From Verrucomicrobiales bacterium (GTDB lineage Bacteria > Verrucomicrobiota > Verrucomicrobiia > Verrucomicrobiales > DEV007), in the NCBI GenBank assembly GCA_016795385.1, contig JAEUHI010000012.1:1-63133 (forward strand): DNA of 63,133 nucleotides. The letters run 5' to 3'. How positions within the stretch are numbered: the first letter of the stretch is position 1; each line of letters opens with the position of its first letter. The translations under genes were made by a program, and so were the position numbers. Positions 36,286-44,846 of the stretch are shown in pieces. A model generated the notes under the pieces. That model saw nothing but the letters and a program-made list of their open reading frames with translations, had not been told where the DNA came from and searched no databases.

Positions 36286-36981
36286 ATGCATCCTTTCCAC
36301 ATCCGCCTCGACCGCAGACGTCTGCTCGGCAGTCTCCTCCTGACCACCGGGGGATATCTCACCAATGACCTGTATGCCGAGGCACTCGTTCTCACCCCGC
36401 GTTCCACCGAAGGCCCCTACTATCCCGACCACCTGCCCCTCGATCAGGACAACGACCTCACCCTCATCACCGGCGGGCAGGCGCCTGCCGGAGGGGTCGT
36501 CACCGAATTCGGAGGCCGCCTCCTCATGGCGGACGGCAGTCCTGTCGGCGATCGCACCATCGAGCTGTGGCAGGCCGATGTGAATGGTTGCTACCTCCAC
36601 AGCAAAGGGGTGCAAAAAGGGAAGCAACGCGATCCCGCATTCCAGGGATTCGGCAAGATCGTGACGAACGCGAAGGGCGAATATCGTTTCCGCACCATCC
36701 GGCCCGGCCTTTACACCGGACGCACGATCCACTGGCACATCGCCGTGAACGATGGGGCGAAGCGACTTCTCACCACCCAGCTTTACATCGCCGGAGTCGA
36801 GCAGAATGACAAGGACGGCATCCTCCAGCGCACCGGCACTCCCGAGCAGCGACTCTCCGTGATCCGGGAGTTCAAACCGAAATCAGCCGATAGCGAGGAA
36901 CTCCTCGGCACCTGGGACATCGTCCTCGGTGAGACACCGCAGGAGCCTGCGGAAGATCGTGCTGCGCCGCGTCGGCCTTGA
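36286..36981 (+). CDS. Exported intradiol ring-cleavage dioxygenase
   Basis: This 231-residue protein resembles catechol/protocatechuate intradiol dioxygenases, which cut between the two hydroxyls of a catechol. The four ferric-iron ligands of the family can be placed: Tyr103 in WQADVNGCY, Tyr143 in PGLYTGR, and His149 and His151 in IHWH. The family start motif STEGPYYPD is present. A Tat-type signal (RLDRRRLLGSLLLTTGGYL) marks export, as in a known secreted branch. The start at 36286 is the first ATG giving that signal. Its place inside a hydroxyproline cluster is odd, since no step there involves an aromatic ring; it may act on plant or humic material. Confidence 0.82.
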   Translation: MHPFHIRLDRRRLLGSLLLTTGGYLTNDLYAEALVLTPRSTEGPYYPDHLPLDQDNDLTLITGGQAPAGGVVTEFGGRLLMADGSPVGDRTIELWQADVNGCYLHSKGVQKGKQRDPAFQGFGKIVTNAKGEYRFRTIRPGLYTGRTIHWHIAVNDGAKRLLTTQLYIAGVEQNDKDGILQRTGTPEQRLSVIREFKPKSADSEELLGTWDIVLGETPQEPAEDRAAPRRP

Positions 36982-37049
36982 TCGTTTTTTGAGTCCACTC
37001 ACGCAAAGGGGGACAAGACAGCCCGCGCCGCCGGACCTTATGATGACTC

Positions 37050-37925
37050 GTGGCCGAGATGCGTCGTATATCCGTGATCGATTCCCACACCGCGGGAGAG
37101 CCCACCCGTGTCGTGCTGGGTGGCATCCACGCGGGCGATCTCGAAGCATGGCGGCGTGCCCTCATCTGCGAGCCGCGGGGGCATGAGGTGATCGTCGGAG
37201 CACTCCTTGAAGATCCCGAAGATCCGTCGAACGCAGCCAAAGTCACCTTCTTCAACAACGCCGGTCTGCTCGGGATGTGTGGCCACGGCACCATCGGCGT
37301 GATCGAGACCCTGCGCCATCTCGGACGGATCACCGCGGGAGCGCACCGCCTCGAGACACCGGTCGGGCCGGTCTCCGCGACCCTGCAAGACGACGGTCGC
37401 GTGAGCGTGGAGAACGTTATCTCCTATCGCAAAGCCAAGGGAGTAAAGGCCGGACGCTTCACCGGCGATGTCGCCTGGGGCGGAAACTGGTTTTTCCTCG
37501 TGCAGGACCACGGCATCGATCTCACCCTGACAAACCTCCAAGAGCTGACCGCCGCCTCTCTCGAGGCCAGGGAGGCGATCCGAGCCGCGGGATTTCCCGA
37601 GGTCGATCACGTCGAGTTCTTCGGCCCGCCGCGCGATCCCGCGAATCACAGCCGCAATTTCGTGCTGTGTCCCGGTGGCGAGTACGACCGTTCTCCCTGT
37701 GGCACCGGTACCAGCGCGAAGCTCGCCTGCCTCGCCGCCGACGGAAAACTCGGTCCCGGCGAAGTCTGGCGTCAGGAGAGCGTCATTGGAACCGTGTTCG
37801 AGGGAAGCTACAAGATCGGTGACGGCGGCATCATCCCCACCATCAGCGGCCGCGCCCATGTCGTGGCGGAGACGGTGTTGCTTTTTGATGAGGAGGATCC
37901 GTTCCGGTGGGGGATGGAAGGTTGA
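37050..37925 (+). CDS. 4-hydroxyproline 2-epimerase (proline racemase family)
   Basis: The enzyme should interconvert trans-4-hydroxy-L-proline and cis-4-hydroxy-D-proline. Both catalytic cysteines are present: Cys77 in GMCGHGTIG and Cys217 in SPCGTGTSA. This separates it from the trans-3-hydroxyproline dehydratase branch, which has Ser and Thr. [10 protein letters not shown] opens the fold and EPRGHE follows. At 291 residues it is shorter than the usual 310-335, apparently through a short loop after the first strand. The start is GTG at 37050 or ATG at 37059; the second gives [10 protein letters not shown], the classical opening. The S9 peptidase begins seven bases later. The call against proline racemase relies on the DapA- and DadA-like neighbours. 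Confidence 0.88.
   Translation: MAEMRRISVIDSHTAGEPTRVVLGGIHAGDLEAWRRALICEPRGHEVIVGALLEDPEDPSNAAKVTFFNNAGLLGMCGHGTIGVIETLRHLGRITAGAHRLETPVGPVSATLQDDGRVSVENVISYRKAKGVKAGRFTGDVAWGGNWFFLVQDHGIDLTLTNLQELTAASLEAREAIRAAGFPEVDHVEFFGPPRDPANHSRNFVLCPGGEYDRSPCGTGTSAKLACLAADGKLGPGEVWRQESVIGTVFEGSYKIGDGGIIPTISGRAHVVAETVLLFDEEDPFRWGMEG
37524..37534 (+). repeat. ACCCTGACAAA dispersed word, copy 5
   Basis: Within the epimerase gene, read as Thr-Leu-Thr-Asn (ACC CTG ACA AAC). Confidence 0.7.
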
Positions 37926-37931
37926 ATCGAA

Positions 37932-40280
37932 ATGAAGCCGAATTGTTTCAACGGGAGGCGGATCCGCCTCCGACTCCAGGTCTTCTTATCGGCGGTCATC
38001 CGCGGGTATCCGTGGTCATCTGCGTTCCTTCTTTTTCTCCTGGTTTCGTCCGCCCATGCCCAGCCTGCAATCCGCCGCGACAGGGTAAAGGCCACCTGGC
38101 TCCCTGACCAACACAGCTTCTGGTATCAGGTCGAAACCGGACCGGACTCGCATGAATTCGTTCTCATCGAGGCGAGGACCGGCGCCCGAGAAACCTCCCC
38201 CGACCTCGCTTCGCTCGGCCTGCCCGCACCACCGCCGCTCCACTCTTCCGAGACGACCATCGAAATCCGTCCCACCAAGCGCACCGGTGCTTCCTCCGGC
38301 ATTCACCTCGTCAGTGAACTCGATCTCGAGCTCGATCTCTTCTGGATCGACACCGGCGGTAAACGCGTCGCCTACGGCAAGCTCGCTCCGAAGAGTGAAC
38401 GCGAGCAACACACCTACGAGGGGCATGTCTGGCTCCTGACCCGACCTGACGGATCCGAGGTCGCCGTGATCGAAGCCGGTCCCGTCGTCACCACCTGGAT
38501 CATCGATGGAGATGGGAGAAAGCCTGAGCCGGAACCCGCGCGTCCTCCCGGTTCCTCGCCCGATCAAGCCTGGGGCGCGCGGGTCGCACCGGATCACATC
38601 GTCCTGGAGAATACCTCCGATGGATCGCAGGCGACACTCCGCTCCCCGATCGAGGCGAAGGCCACATACCGGGGGCGGGTCTCGTGGTCTCCCGATTCCA
38701 AAGCCTTCCTTGTCAGTGCCGCCGTCGAGGTGCCCGAGCGCATCGTCACCATCATCGATTCCTCGCCGTCCGACCAGCAGCAGCCCAAGGTGAAAACCTT
38801 TCCCTACGCCAAACCCGGCGATCCTCTGCCAAAACCACAGCTCGTCCTCTTCCATCCCGGGACCGAAGAGGGTTTGGTGATCGACCCGACCCTCTTTTCT
38901 CATCCCTTCACCCAATCCCACGAAATCCCGGTCACTTGGGCGCCGGACGGCAGCGAGGCCTACTTCGACTACAACGAGCGTGGTCATCAGTGCTATCGCA
39001 TCCTCGCCGTGAACGCCGCCACCGGAGCGGTGCGTGTCGTCGTCGAGGAGACCGCGAAGACCTTCATCGACTATACCAAGAAGACCTGGCGCCACTGGCT
39101 GCACCCGAGCGGCGAGATCCTCTGGATGAGCGAGCGCAGCGGATGGGCGCACCTGTATCTCCACGACATCGCCACGGGGGAAATGAAAAACGCCGTCACC
39201 TCGGGTGCCTGGCCGGTGCGCGAAGTCCTCCATGTCGATGCGGAGAAACGACAGGTCTGGTTCCTCGCGAGTGGCCTTCGCGAGGGCGAGGATCCCTATC
39301 ACCTGCATCTCTGCCGGGTCAATCTGGATGGTAGTGGTTTTGTCAGGCTTACCGAAGGTGATGGGAATCACCATGTGGAGTTTTCACCGACCCGCGAATG
39401 GTTCATCGACCGATGGTCGCGTGCCGATCATCCGCCGGTGCATGAACTGCGCCGCAGCGAAGACGGTTCGCTCGTCTGCGAACTCGAGCGCGCCGACGCG
39501 TCCGCCCTGCTCGCGGCCGGCTGGACGATGCCCGAGCGTTTCGTCGCGAAAGGTCGCGATGGCAAGACCGACATCCACGGCATTCTCGTGAAACCCTCGT
39601 CGTTCGATCCCGGTAAATCCTACCCCGTCATCGAGGACATCTACGCCGGACCGCACGCCGCCTTCGCGCCGAAGGATTTCGGTCGCCTCGAACGGCTCCA
39701 CGAAATCGCGAAGGAGGGATTCATTCTCGTGAAGCTCGATGGCATGGGCACGAATTTCCGCGGCAAGGCCTTCCACGACGTGGCCTGGAAGAACCTGAAG
39801 GATTCCGGATTCCCCGACCGCATCGCCTGGATCCGCGAGGCCGCGAAATCCCGGCCCTGGATGGATCTTTCCCGCGTCGGGATCTACGGAGGCAGCGCCG
39901 GAGGCCAGAGCGCGATGCGCGCGGTCCTCGATCATCACGATTTCTACCACGTCGCGGTGGCCGACTGCGGCTGCCACGACAACCGCATGGACAAGATCTG
40001 GTGGAACGAGCAGTGGATGGGCTGGCCCGTGGATGAGAGCTACGCGAAGAATTCGAACGCCGACGACGCCCACCAACTAGGCGGCAAACTCCTACTAATC
40101 GTTGGGGAACTCGACGAAAATGTCGATCCCGCCAGCACCACCCAGGTCGTCGCGGCCCTCCAGAAGGCGGGGAAAGACTTCGAATACATGCCCATCATCG
40201 GAGTGGGTCACGGTGCCGCGGAGACGCCCTTTGGGTCGAAGGCGCGCCTGCAGTTCTTGAAGAAGCACCTCACCAAATGA
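37932..40280 (+). CDS. S9-family peptidase, DPP-IV-like
   Basis: This 782-residue exported serine peptidase probably removes dipeptides with Pro or Hyp in the second place. The propeller part (to about 500) contains HEIPVTWAPDGSEAYFDYNERGHQCY, and the alpha/beta-hydrolase end holds the triad: Ser655 in YGGSAGGQ, Asp728 in GELDENVDP and His760 in GVGHG. The N-terminus is odd. The hydrophobic core and cleavage site (SSAFLLFLLVSSAHA) look normal, but the residues before it are coded by a 10-base-period repeat (37991-38020). The next gene starts with ATGA overlap but probably initiates later. In this cluster it could release Hyp dipeptides from collagen-like peptides. Confidence 0.85.
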   Translation: MKPNCFNGRRIRLRLQVFLSAVIRGYPWSSAFLLFLLVSSAHAQPAIRRDRVKATWLPDQHSFWYQVETGPDSHEFVLIEARTGARETSPDLASLGLPAPPPLHSSETTIEIRPTKRTGASSGIHLVSELDLELDLFWIDTGGKRVAYGKLAPKSEREQHTYEGHVWLLTRPDGSEVAVIEAGPVVTTWIIDGDGRKPEPEPARPPGSSPDQAWGARVAPDHIVLENTSDGSQATLRSPIEAKATYRGRVSWSPDSKAFLVSAAVEVPERIVTIIDSSPSDQQQPKVKTFPYAKPGDPLPKPQLVLFHPGTEEGLVIDPTLFSHPFTQSHEIPVTWAPDGSEAYFDYNERGHQCYRILAVNAATGAVRVVVEETAKTFIDYTKKTWRHWLHPSGEILWMSERSGWAHLYLHDIATGEMKNAVTSGAWPVREVLHVDAEKRQVWFLASGLREGEDPYHLHLCRVNLDGSGFVRLTEGDGNHHVEFSPTREWFIDRWSRADHPPVHELRRSEDGSLVCELERADASALLAAGWTMPERFVAKGRDGKTDIHGILVKPSSFDPGKSYPVIEDIYAGPHAAFAPKDFGRLERLHEIAKEGFILVKLDGMGTNFRGKAFHDVAWKNLKDSGFPDRIAWIREAAKSRPWMDLSRVGIYGGSAGGQSAMRAVLDHHDFYHVAVADCGCHDNRMDKIWWNEQWMGWPVDESYAKNSNADDAHQLGGKLLLIVGELDENVDPASTTQVVAALQKAGKDFEYMPIIGVGHGAAETPFGSKARLQFLKKHLTK
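37991..38020 (+). repeat. Three 10-base units inside the S9 signal peptide
   Basis: GGCGGTCATC, CGCGGGTATC and CGTGGTCATC follow each other without gap and form the codons for about residues 20-30 of the S9 peptidase, just before the hydrophobic core of the signal peptide. The unit resembles intergenic tandem repeats rather than conserved protein sequence. Confidence 0.7.
39339..39347 (-). repeat. CCTGACAAA dispersed word, copy 6
   Basis: Within the S9 peptidase gene, read as Phe-Val-Arg (TTT GTC AGG). Confidence 0.65.
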
Positions 40281-40281
40281 G

Positions 40282-40313
40282 TTTCACCACAGAGGGCACG
40301 GAGGGGCACAGAG
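40282..40313 (+). repeat. CACNGAGGGG repeat between S9 and oxidase genes
   Basis: CACAGAGGG, CACGGAGGGG and CACAGAG follow TTTCAC directly after the S9 stop. The same phrase in variant form lies at 41600-41632 after the oxidase gene, so two members of the family flank one gene. Confidence 0.75.
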
Positions 40314-40333
40314 TCCGGAAAAGTGGAAAGGAA

Positions 40334-41590
40334 ATGAATTCTAAACCTCTGCGCTCCTCCGTCATCATCCTCGGTGCCGGAGTCGTCGGTCTCTGCACCG
40401 CGCTCGAATGCGCGCGGCGGGGCTATGCCGTGACCGTGATCGACCGCAAGCCGCGACGGCGCGACGGATGTTCCTTTGGCAATGCCGGCATGGTCGTGCC
40501 GAGCCACTTCATCCCGCTCGCCGCGCCGGGCATGGTCGCGCTGGGACTAAAGTGGATGTGGGATCCCGAGTCGCCCTTTTACATCCGTCCCCGGCTCGAT
40601 CCCAAACTGCTCTCCTGGGGGCTCCGTTTCTGGAAGGCCGCGACCCGTTCGCGGGTCGAAGCCGCCGCTCCGGTTTTAAGGGATTTCGGACTGCTCAGCC
40701 GCGAGTGTTTCACCTCGATGGGCCTCGATTTTGGTCTCGTCGAAAAGGGCTTGCTGATGCTCTGCAAGGAGGAGCGGACGCTCAAGGAGGAGGCTCACAC
40801 CGCGGCCAAGGCGAATGCCCTAGGGATTCCTGCCGAGGTGCTCGACGCCCGCGCCACCGCCGCGCTCGATCCCGCGGTGACGATGGATGTCTGCGGCAGT
40901 GTCTGGTTTCCGAAGGACTGCCACCTTTCGCCGGGCCGTTTCCTTTCCGTCATCGAGGAGGAACTGATCCGCCTCGGCGTCGTGTTTCATTGGGAAACCG
41001 AGATCCTCGATTTCGACACCGCTGCCTCGTCGCTCAAGTCCGTCTCCACCTCGCGCGGGTCGATCGAGGGCGATACCTTTGTGCTCTGCGCGGGAGTCTG
41101 GTCCGCGGAGACGGCGCGGGCCCTGCGTCTCAATCTGCCGATGCAGGGAGGCAAGGGCTACAGCCTTACCCTGACAAACCCACCGCAGTTGCCCGATCTT
41201 TGCAGCATCTGCACCGAGGCCCGCGTCGCGGTCACGCCGATGGACGGGGCCCTTCGTTTCGGCGGCACGATGGAGCTCGCCGGCACCGATGAGTCGATCG
41301 CCCGCCGCCGCGTCCAGGGCATCATCCGCGCGGCGACGCGTTATTTCCCCGCCTTCTCCGAGACCGATTTCGCCGGGATCGAGCCCTGGCGCGGTCTCCG
41401 TCCCGTCTCGCCTGATGGCATGCCGTATCTCGGCCGCACGCGCCGGTGGAAAAACCTCCTCGTCGCCACCGGACACGCCATGATGGGCCTCAGTCTCGCC
41501 CCTGCGACGGGACGCATCGTCGCGGAGTTGCTGGAGGAGAAGGAACCGGGGGTGGATCTGCGGCTGATGGATCCGGAGCGGTTTGGGTGA
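40334..41590 (+). CDS. DadA-like FAD oxidoreductase, probable D-hydroxyproline dehydrogenase
   Basis: This 418-residue FAD enzyme of the D-amino-acid dehydrogenase type probably oxidises cis-4-hydroxy-D-proline to 1-pyrroline-4-hydroxy-2-carboxylate, the substrate of the DapA-like enzyme. The FAD motif is VIILGAGVVGLCTALECARRG with Glu/Asp near VIDRK. Further DadA traits are GCSFGNAGMVVPSH and, near the end, WRGLRPVSPDGMPYLG and GHAMMGLSLAPATGRIVAEL. The start at 40334 has a strong ribosome site (GGAAAGGA four bases before). An ATG at 40277 is in frame, but its extension is coded by the CACNGAGGGG repeat and is unlike any enzyme. D-alanine or D-proline are alternative substrates. Confidence 0.85.
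   Translation: MNSKPLRSSVIILGAGVVGLCTALECARRGYAVTVIDRKPRRRDGCSFGNAGMVVPSHFIPLAAPGMVALGLKWMWDPESPFYIRPRLDPKLLSWGLRFWKAATRSRVEAAAPVLRDFGLLSRECFTSMGLDFGLVEKGLLMLCKEERTLKEEAHTAAKANALGIPAEVLDARATAALDPAVTMDVCGSVWFPKDCHLSPGRFLSVIEEELIRLGVVFHWETEILDFDTAASSLKSVSTSRGSIEGDTFVLCAGVWSAETARALRLNLPMQGGKGYSLTLTNPPQLPDLCSICTEARVAVTPMDGALRFGGTMELAGTDESIARRRVQGIIRAATRYFPAFSETDFAGIEPWRGLRPVSPDGMPYLGRTRRWKNLLVATGHAMMGLSLAPATGRIVAELLEEKEPGVDLRLMDPERFG
41168..41178 (+). repeat. ACCCTGACAAA dispersed word, copy 7
   Basis: Within the DadA-like gene, read as Thr-Leu-Thr-Asn (ACC CTG ACA AAC). Confidence 0.7.
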
Positions 41591-41909
41591 ACCGTTTGTG
41601 TCACCACAAGAGGGCACCGAGGGGCACGGAGGTTGGTTCGGACATGCCGTAAAAGTCCCGGAGGGACGGCAGAAGGTAGCCGGGGGTGAAAGGAGCGAAG
41701 CGAGTGGAACCCCCGGATCACGACCGAATTCCGGAATGCGCCCCGGAGGGGCGCGAGAGGCGTGGCGGTTGTCGGGTGCCGTCCGTGTGGAGCCTGTGCT
41801 TCTCCGGCCCCTTCAGGGCCTAGTCCGGCTCCTTCCATCGTGAAACCCTCACGGGATCGCGCATCACGCCGACCTTGCCCGCGAACGCGCTGCCATGCTT
41901 CCATGGGCC
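41591..41909. repeat. Intergenic repeat block: CACNGAGGGG units and three hairpins
   Basis: The block has no gene. CACAAGAGGG, CACCGAGGGG and CACGGAGG (41604-41632) come first. A distinct element follows with three hairpins of shared design: GTCCC-GGA-GGGAC (41655-41667), GCGCCCC-GGA-GGGGCGC (41738-41754) and GGCCC-CTTCA-GGGCC (41806-41820). The last reads as the complement of the first two in style (CCCTTCAGGG against CCCGGAGGG). Elements of this look occur between genes in several environmental phyla. The stretch 41825-41909 leads into the ceramidase-like gene. Confidence 0.7.
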
Positions 41910-43334
41910 ATGATCCGCTCCCTCTTTCTCCTCCCCCTTCTCCTCGCCGCCATTCCGCTCACGGCCCAGGAGAAACCCGTCTTCCGTGCCGGCGCCTTTG
42001 CCGCGGACATCACACCGCAGCAATTCCCGTTGAACATGCCCGGCGGCTTCAGCGCGAACGGCGCCGAGAGCGCCCACGATCCGCTCCATGCCCGCGCCCT
42101 CGTGCTTGATGATGGCACGACCGCCCTCGCCATGGTGGTGGTCGACAATCTCGGCGTCTCGCCCGCGCTCATCGTCGAGGCCAAGCAACTCGCGTCGCAG
42201 AAAACCGGCATCCCGGTGGAAAAGATCCTCATTTCCTCGACCCACACGCACAGTGCGCCCTCGTCGGGCGGAGGCAAGGAGGGCAGCCCCGAGGCCGCCT
42301 ACCGTCAGCGCCTCCTCGATGGCATCGTCGAGTCCATCGTGAAGGCGCACGAGACCCGTCGTCCTGCCGCCGCCGGGGCCGCGAGCCACCCGCTGCCCGA
42401 GGAAGTTTTCAACCGCCGCTGGTATCTCAAGCCCGGCAAGATGATCCCGAATCCTTTCGGCAAAATGGACAAGGTGAAAATGAACCCCGGCACCGACCCG
42501 AATACGCTTGATCGTCCCGCCGGACCGACCGATCCCGACTTTCTCGTCCTTTCCATCCAGAACGAAAAGCGCCAGCAGATCGCCCTCTACGCCAGCTACG
42601 CGCTCCATTACGTCGGAGCGACTCCGCCGAAGCAGGTCTCGGCCGATTATTTTGGTGAGTTTGCCAGGCTCATGCCGAGCCGTCTCCGCGGCGACGGCAC
42701 CATGGTCGCGATGCTGGCGAATGGAGCCTCGGGAGACATCAACAACATCCCCTTCACCGTCACCCGACCGCCGCGCGAGACCTTCGAGCAGGTCCGCATC
42801 GTCGCGCAAAAGGCCGCCGACGCGGCGTGGTTCGCCCATCGTCAGATCACGACCCACGATCCGGCTCCGAAGCTCGGCATGGTCGAACGCCAGATCGAGC
42901 TGCGTTACCGGCGTCCCGCCGAAGAAGACATTGCCGCGGCCCGCAAGGTGCTCGATACGAAAGTGAAGGAGGAGGTCGAGGCCCTGCCCCGGCTCGCCCA
43001 ACATTACGCCGCCAGCGTCCTCGCCGCCGCCCAGCGTGCCGAGGAAACGATCACCGTCCCGGTGCAGGCGATCCGCGTCGGCGATCTCGCGATCTGCGGC
43101 CTGCCCTTCGAGGTCCTCGTCGAGATCGGCCTGGAACTCCGCGAGAAAAGTCCCTTCGGCGAGACCATGGTCATCGGTCTCGCGAACGGGCGTCACGGTT
43201 ACCTGCCCAATCCGAAACAGCACGCCCTCGGCGGATATGAGACCTGGCTCGGGACGAATACGGTGGAGGTGGATTCGTCGGAGATTCTGACGAAGGCGCT
43301 GCTGGAGATGTTGGGGGAGTTGAAGGGGGGATGA
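41910..43334 (+). CDS. Neutral-ceramidase-like exported hydrolase
   Basis: This 474-residue protein has a signal peptide (MIRSLFLLPLLLAAIPLTAQ; ATG at 41910, another at 41895). The mature start FRAGAFAADITPQQFPLNMPGG is typical of the neutral/alkaline non-lysosomal ceramidase family. ILISSTHTHSAPSSGG gives the metal-binding THTHS motif, and ALYASYALHYVGA and ANGASGDINNIPF match later family blocks. The proteins hydrolyse N-acyl bonds in ceramides in characterised members. Many bacterial relatives with this short form have unknown substrates. It is not clearly in an operon; the OmpA-like gene follows after 75 bases. Confidence 0.82.
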   Translation: MIRSLFLLPLLLAAIPLTAQEKPVFRAGAFAADITPQQFPLNMPGGFSANGAESAHDPLHARALVLDDGTTALAMVVVDNLGVSPALIVEAKQLASQKTGIPVEKILISSTHTHSAPSSGGGKEGSPEAAYRQRLLDGIVESIVKAHETRRPAAAGAASHPLPEEVFNRRWYLKPGKMIPNPFGKMDKVKMNPGTDPNTLDRPAGPTDPDFLVLSIQNEKRQQIALYASYALHYVGATPPKQVSADYFGEFARLMPSRLRGDGTMVAMLANGASGDINNIPFTVTRPPRETFEQVRIVAQKAADAAWFAHRQITTHDPAPKLGMVERQIELRYRRPAEEDIAAARKVLDTKVKEEVEALPRLAQHYAASVLAAAQRAEETITVPVQAIRVGDLAICGLPFEVLVEIGLELREKSPFGETMVIGLANGRHGYLPNPKQHALGGYETWLGTNTVEVDSSEILTKALLEMLGELKGG

Positions 43335-43409
43335 TTGCAAACGCACCGAACCCGATCTTTTCACTGTCTGGTGTTTGCAGACACCTTCCTCCCGCGTCAC
43401 CATTCCGGG

Positions 43410-44738
43410 ATGAAACGCCTCCCGCTCCTCCTCCTCTTCGCCGTCTCCCCGCTCTCCTTCCTTCAGGCCCGTGAAACGCCGACCGACGGCGACTGGACGC
43501 AGCAGTCGGTCTCCCTGCGCGACACGCCGGAGGCGGAGGTGATGATCCGCACGGGCGACATCGACAATCTCGGCTTCGGCTTCGCGGAGGATTTCAATCC
43601 CTTCACGGGACGCTCCACCGATGCGCACGGTTTCCCCTTCGATCCGACCGAGGGCGACGCGCCGGCCACGGACCGCATCATGGTGGGCACGAAATTCAAC
43701 GGCGAAAACCTGCCGGCGGGTCAGGATGGCTACACTTTCGACTTTCATCCGCAGGATCGGCCGTTGAAGGCGGAATCGCTCGTGCTGCCGCTCGGGGCGC
43801 TCGCGGGCGTGGAGGTGCGCGATGCGGTGCTTTGCCTTTTCGTCGACGATTTCCAGACGCCGACGTTCCGGAGCGACTTCCAGGTGACGTTGAACGGCGT
43901 CCGATTCCCGGAGATGGAGCGTGTCCTCGCCGTGCTCGACCAGACCGGTCCGGTGGGAAAGGTGCTCTACGTACGGCTCAGCCAGGAGATGCTCGAACAG
44001 CTCAAGGGCGAGTCGCTCGCCATCCGCGTCGATGATCCCACGACGGGCGCGGGCGATGGATTCGCCTTCGACTTCGCGAAGCTGCTGGTGAACGTGAAAT
44101 CCTTCCTCTACCTCGGCACCGCCGCCGGACGGGTCGTCGATGACGAAACCGGCGAGCCGATCACGGGAGCGACGGTGGAGATCCCCGGGATCGTCTCGGG
44201 GCAGTCGGGGCCGGAAGGGATTTTCCAACTCGCAAAGATCCCGGCCGGACTTGCCGTCATCGGGGCGAGTGCTCCCGGATATCAGGCGGGCGAGGTGCCG
44301 GTGGACATCATCGCCGACGAGGAGAGCGCCGGGCTCGAGCTGCGTTTGAAACGATCCGCCTCGGCGGACTTTTCGGGGCAGGCGATGCGTGCGGGAGACC
44401 GCATCACGCTGAACAAGATCCAGTTCGATGTGAACAGCGCGGTGCTGCGTCCCGAAGGCATCGCCGAGCTCGACCGGGTCGCGCGTTTCCTCCAGGAGAA
44501 TGAGGGCGCCGAGATCGAGCTCTCCGGTCATACCTCGAGCGAAGGCGGTGCGGATCTGAATCGCGAGCTCTCCTTCCGCCGTGTCTTTTCGTGCAAGACC
44601 CATCTCGTCGGTGCCGGAATCGACCCCGCCCGCATCACCACCGTCGGCCACGGCCCCGACCAGCCCCTCGCCCCGAACGACACGGAGGAAAACCGCGCCC
44701 TCAACCGGCGCGTGGAGATGAAGGTGACGCGGCTTTGA
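43410..44738 (+). CDS. OmpA-family C-terminal domain protein
   Basis: This 442-residue exported protein starts at 43410 (MKRLPLLLLFAVSPLSFLQA); a longer opening adds 25 unlikely residues. Residues about 20-235 form a beta region with DLGFGFAEDFNPFTG-like loops and VEVRDAVLCLFVDDFQ. A carboxypeptidase-regulatory-like domain follows (GTAAGRVVDDETGEPITGATVEIPG). The OmpA domain ends the chain: NKIQFDVNSAVLRPEGIAELDRVA, then IELSGHTSSEGGADLNRELSFRR and ITTVGHGPDQPLAPN. That domain binds peptidoglycan, so the protein probably links the outer layer to the wall. In the second block the usual FTD or HTD is HTS, a mild deviation. Confidence 0.85.
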   Translation: MKRLPLLLLFAVSPLSFLQARETPTDGDWTQQSVSLRDTPEAEVMIRTGDIDNLGFGFAEDFNPFTGRSTDAHGFPFDPTEGDAPATDRIMVGTKFNGENLPAGQDGYTFDFHPQDRPLKAESLVLPLGALAGVEVRDAVLCLFVDDFQTPTFRSDFQVTLNGVRFPEMERVLAVLDQTGPVGKVLYVRLSQEMLEQLKGESLAIRVDDPTTGAGDGFAFDFAKLLVNVKSFLYLGTAAGRVVDDETGEPITGATVEIPGIVSGQSGPEGIFQLAKIPAGLAVIGASAPGYQAGEVPVDIIADEESAGLELRLKRSASADFSGQAMRAGDRITLNKIQFDVNSAVLRPEGIAELDRVARFLQENEGAEIELSGHTSSEGGADLNRELSFRRVFSCKTHLVGAGIDPARITTVGHGPDQPLAPNDTEENRALNRRVEMKVTRL

Positions 44739-44846
44739 GAGAGGGCGATCGACGTCGTGCCATGGTGCTGGCAATGTGGCTGCGACTTCAGTCGCAGGAG
44801 TTCGGACGAAGGTTGGAGATGGAAGTCGATGGAGCGCTACCGCCTT

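Noticed and set aside
40277..40333. ATG at 40277 as start of the DadA-like protein
   Set aside because: The 19 added residues are coded by a CACNGAGGGG repeat. The ATG at 40334 has a strong ribosome site and gives the normal FAD-motif position.
41820..44774. 984-codon minus-strand open frame
   Set aside because: It is antisense to the ceramidase-like and OmpA-like genes, which carry clear motifs; its translation is a typical Arg/His/Glu-rich shadow.
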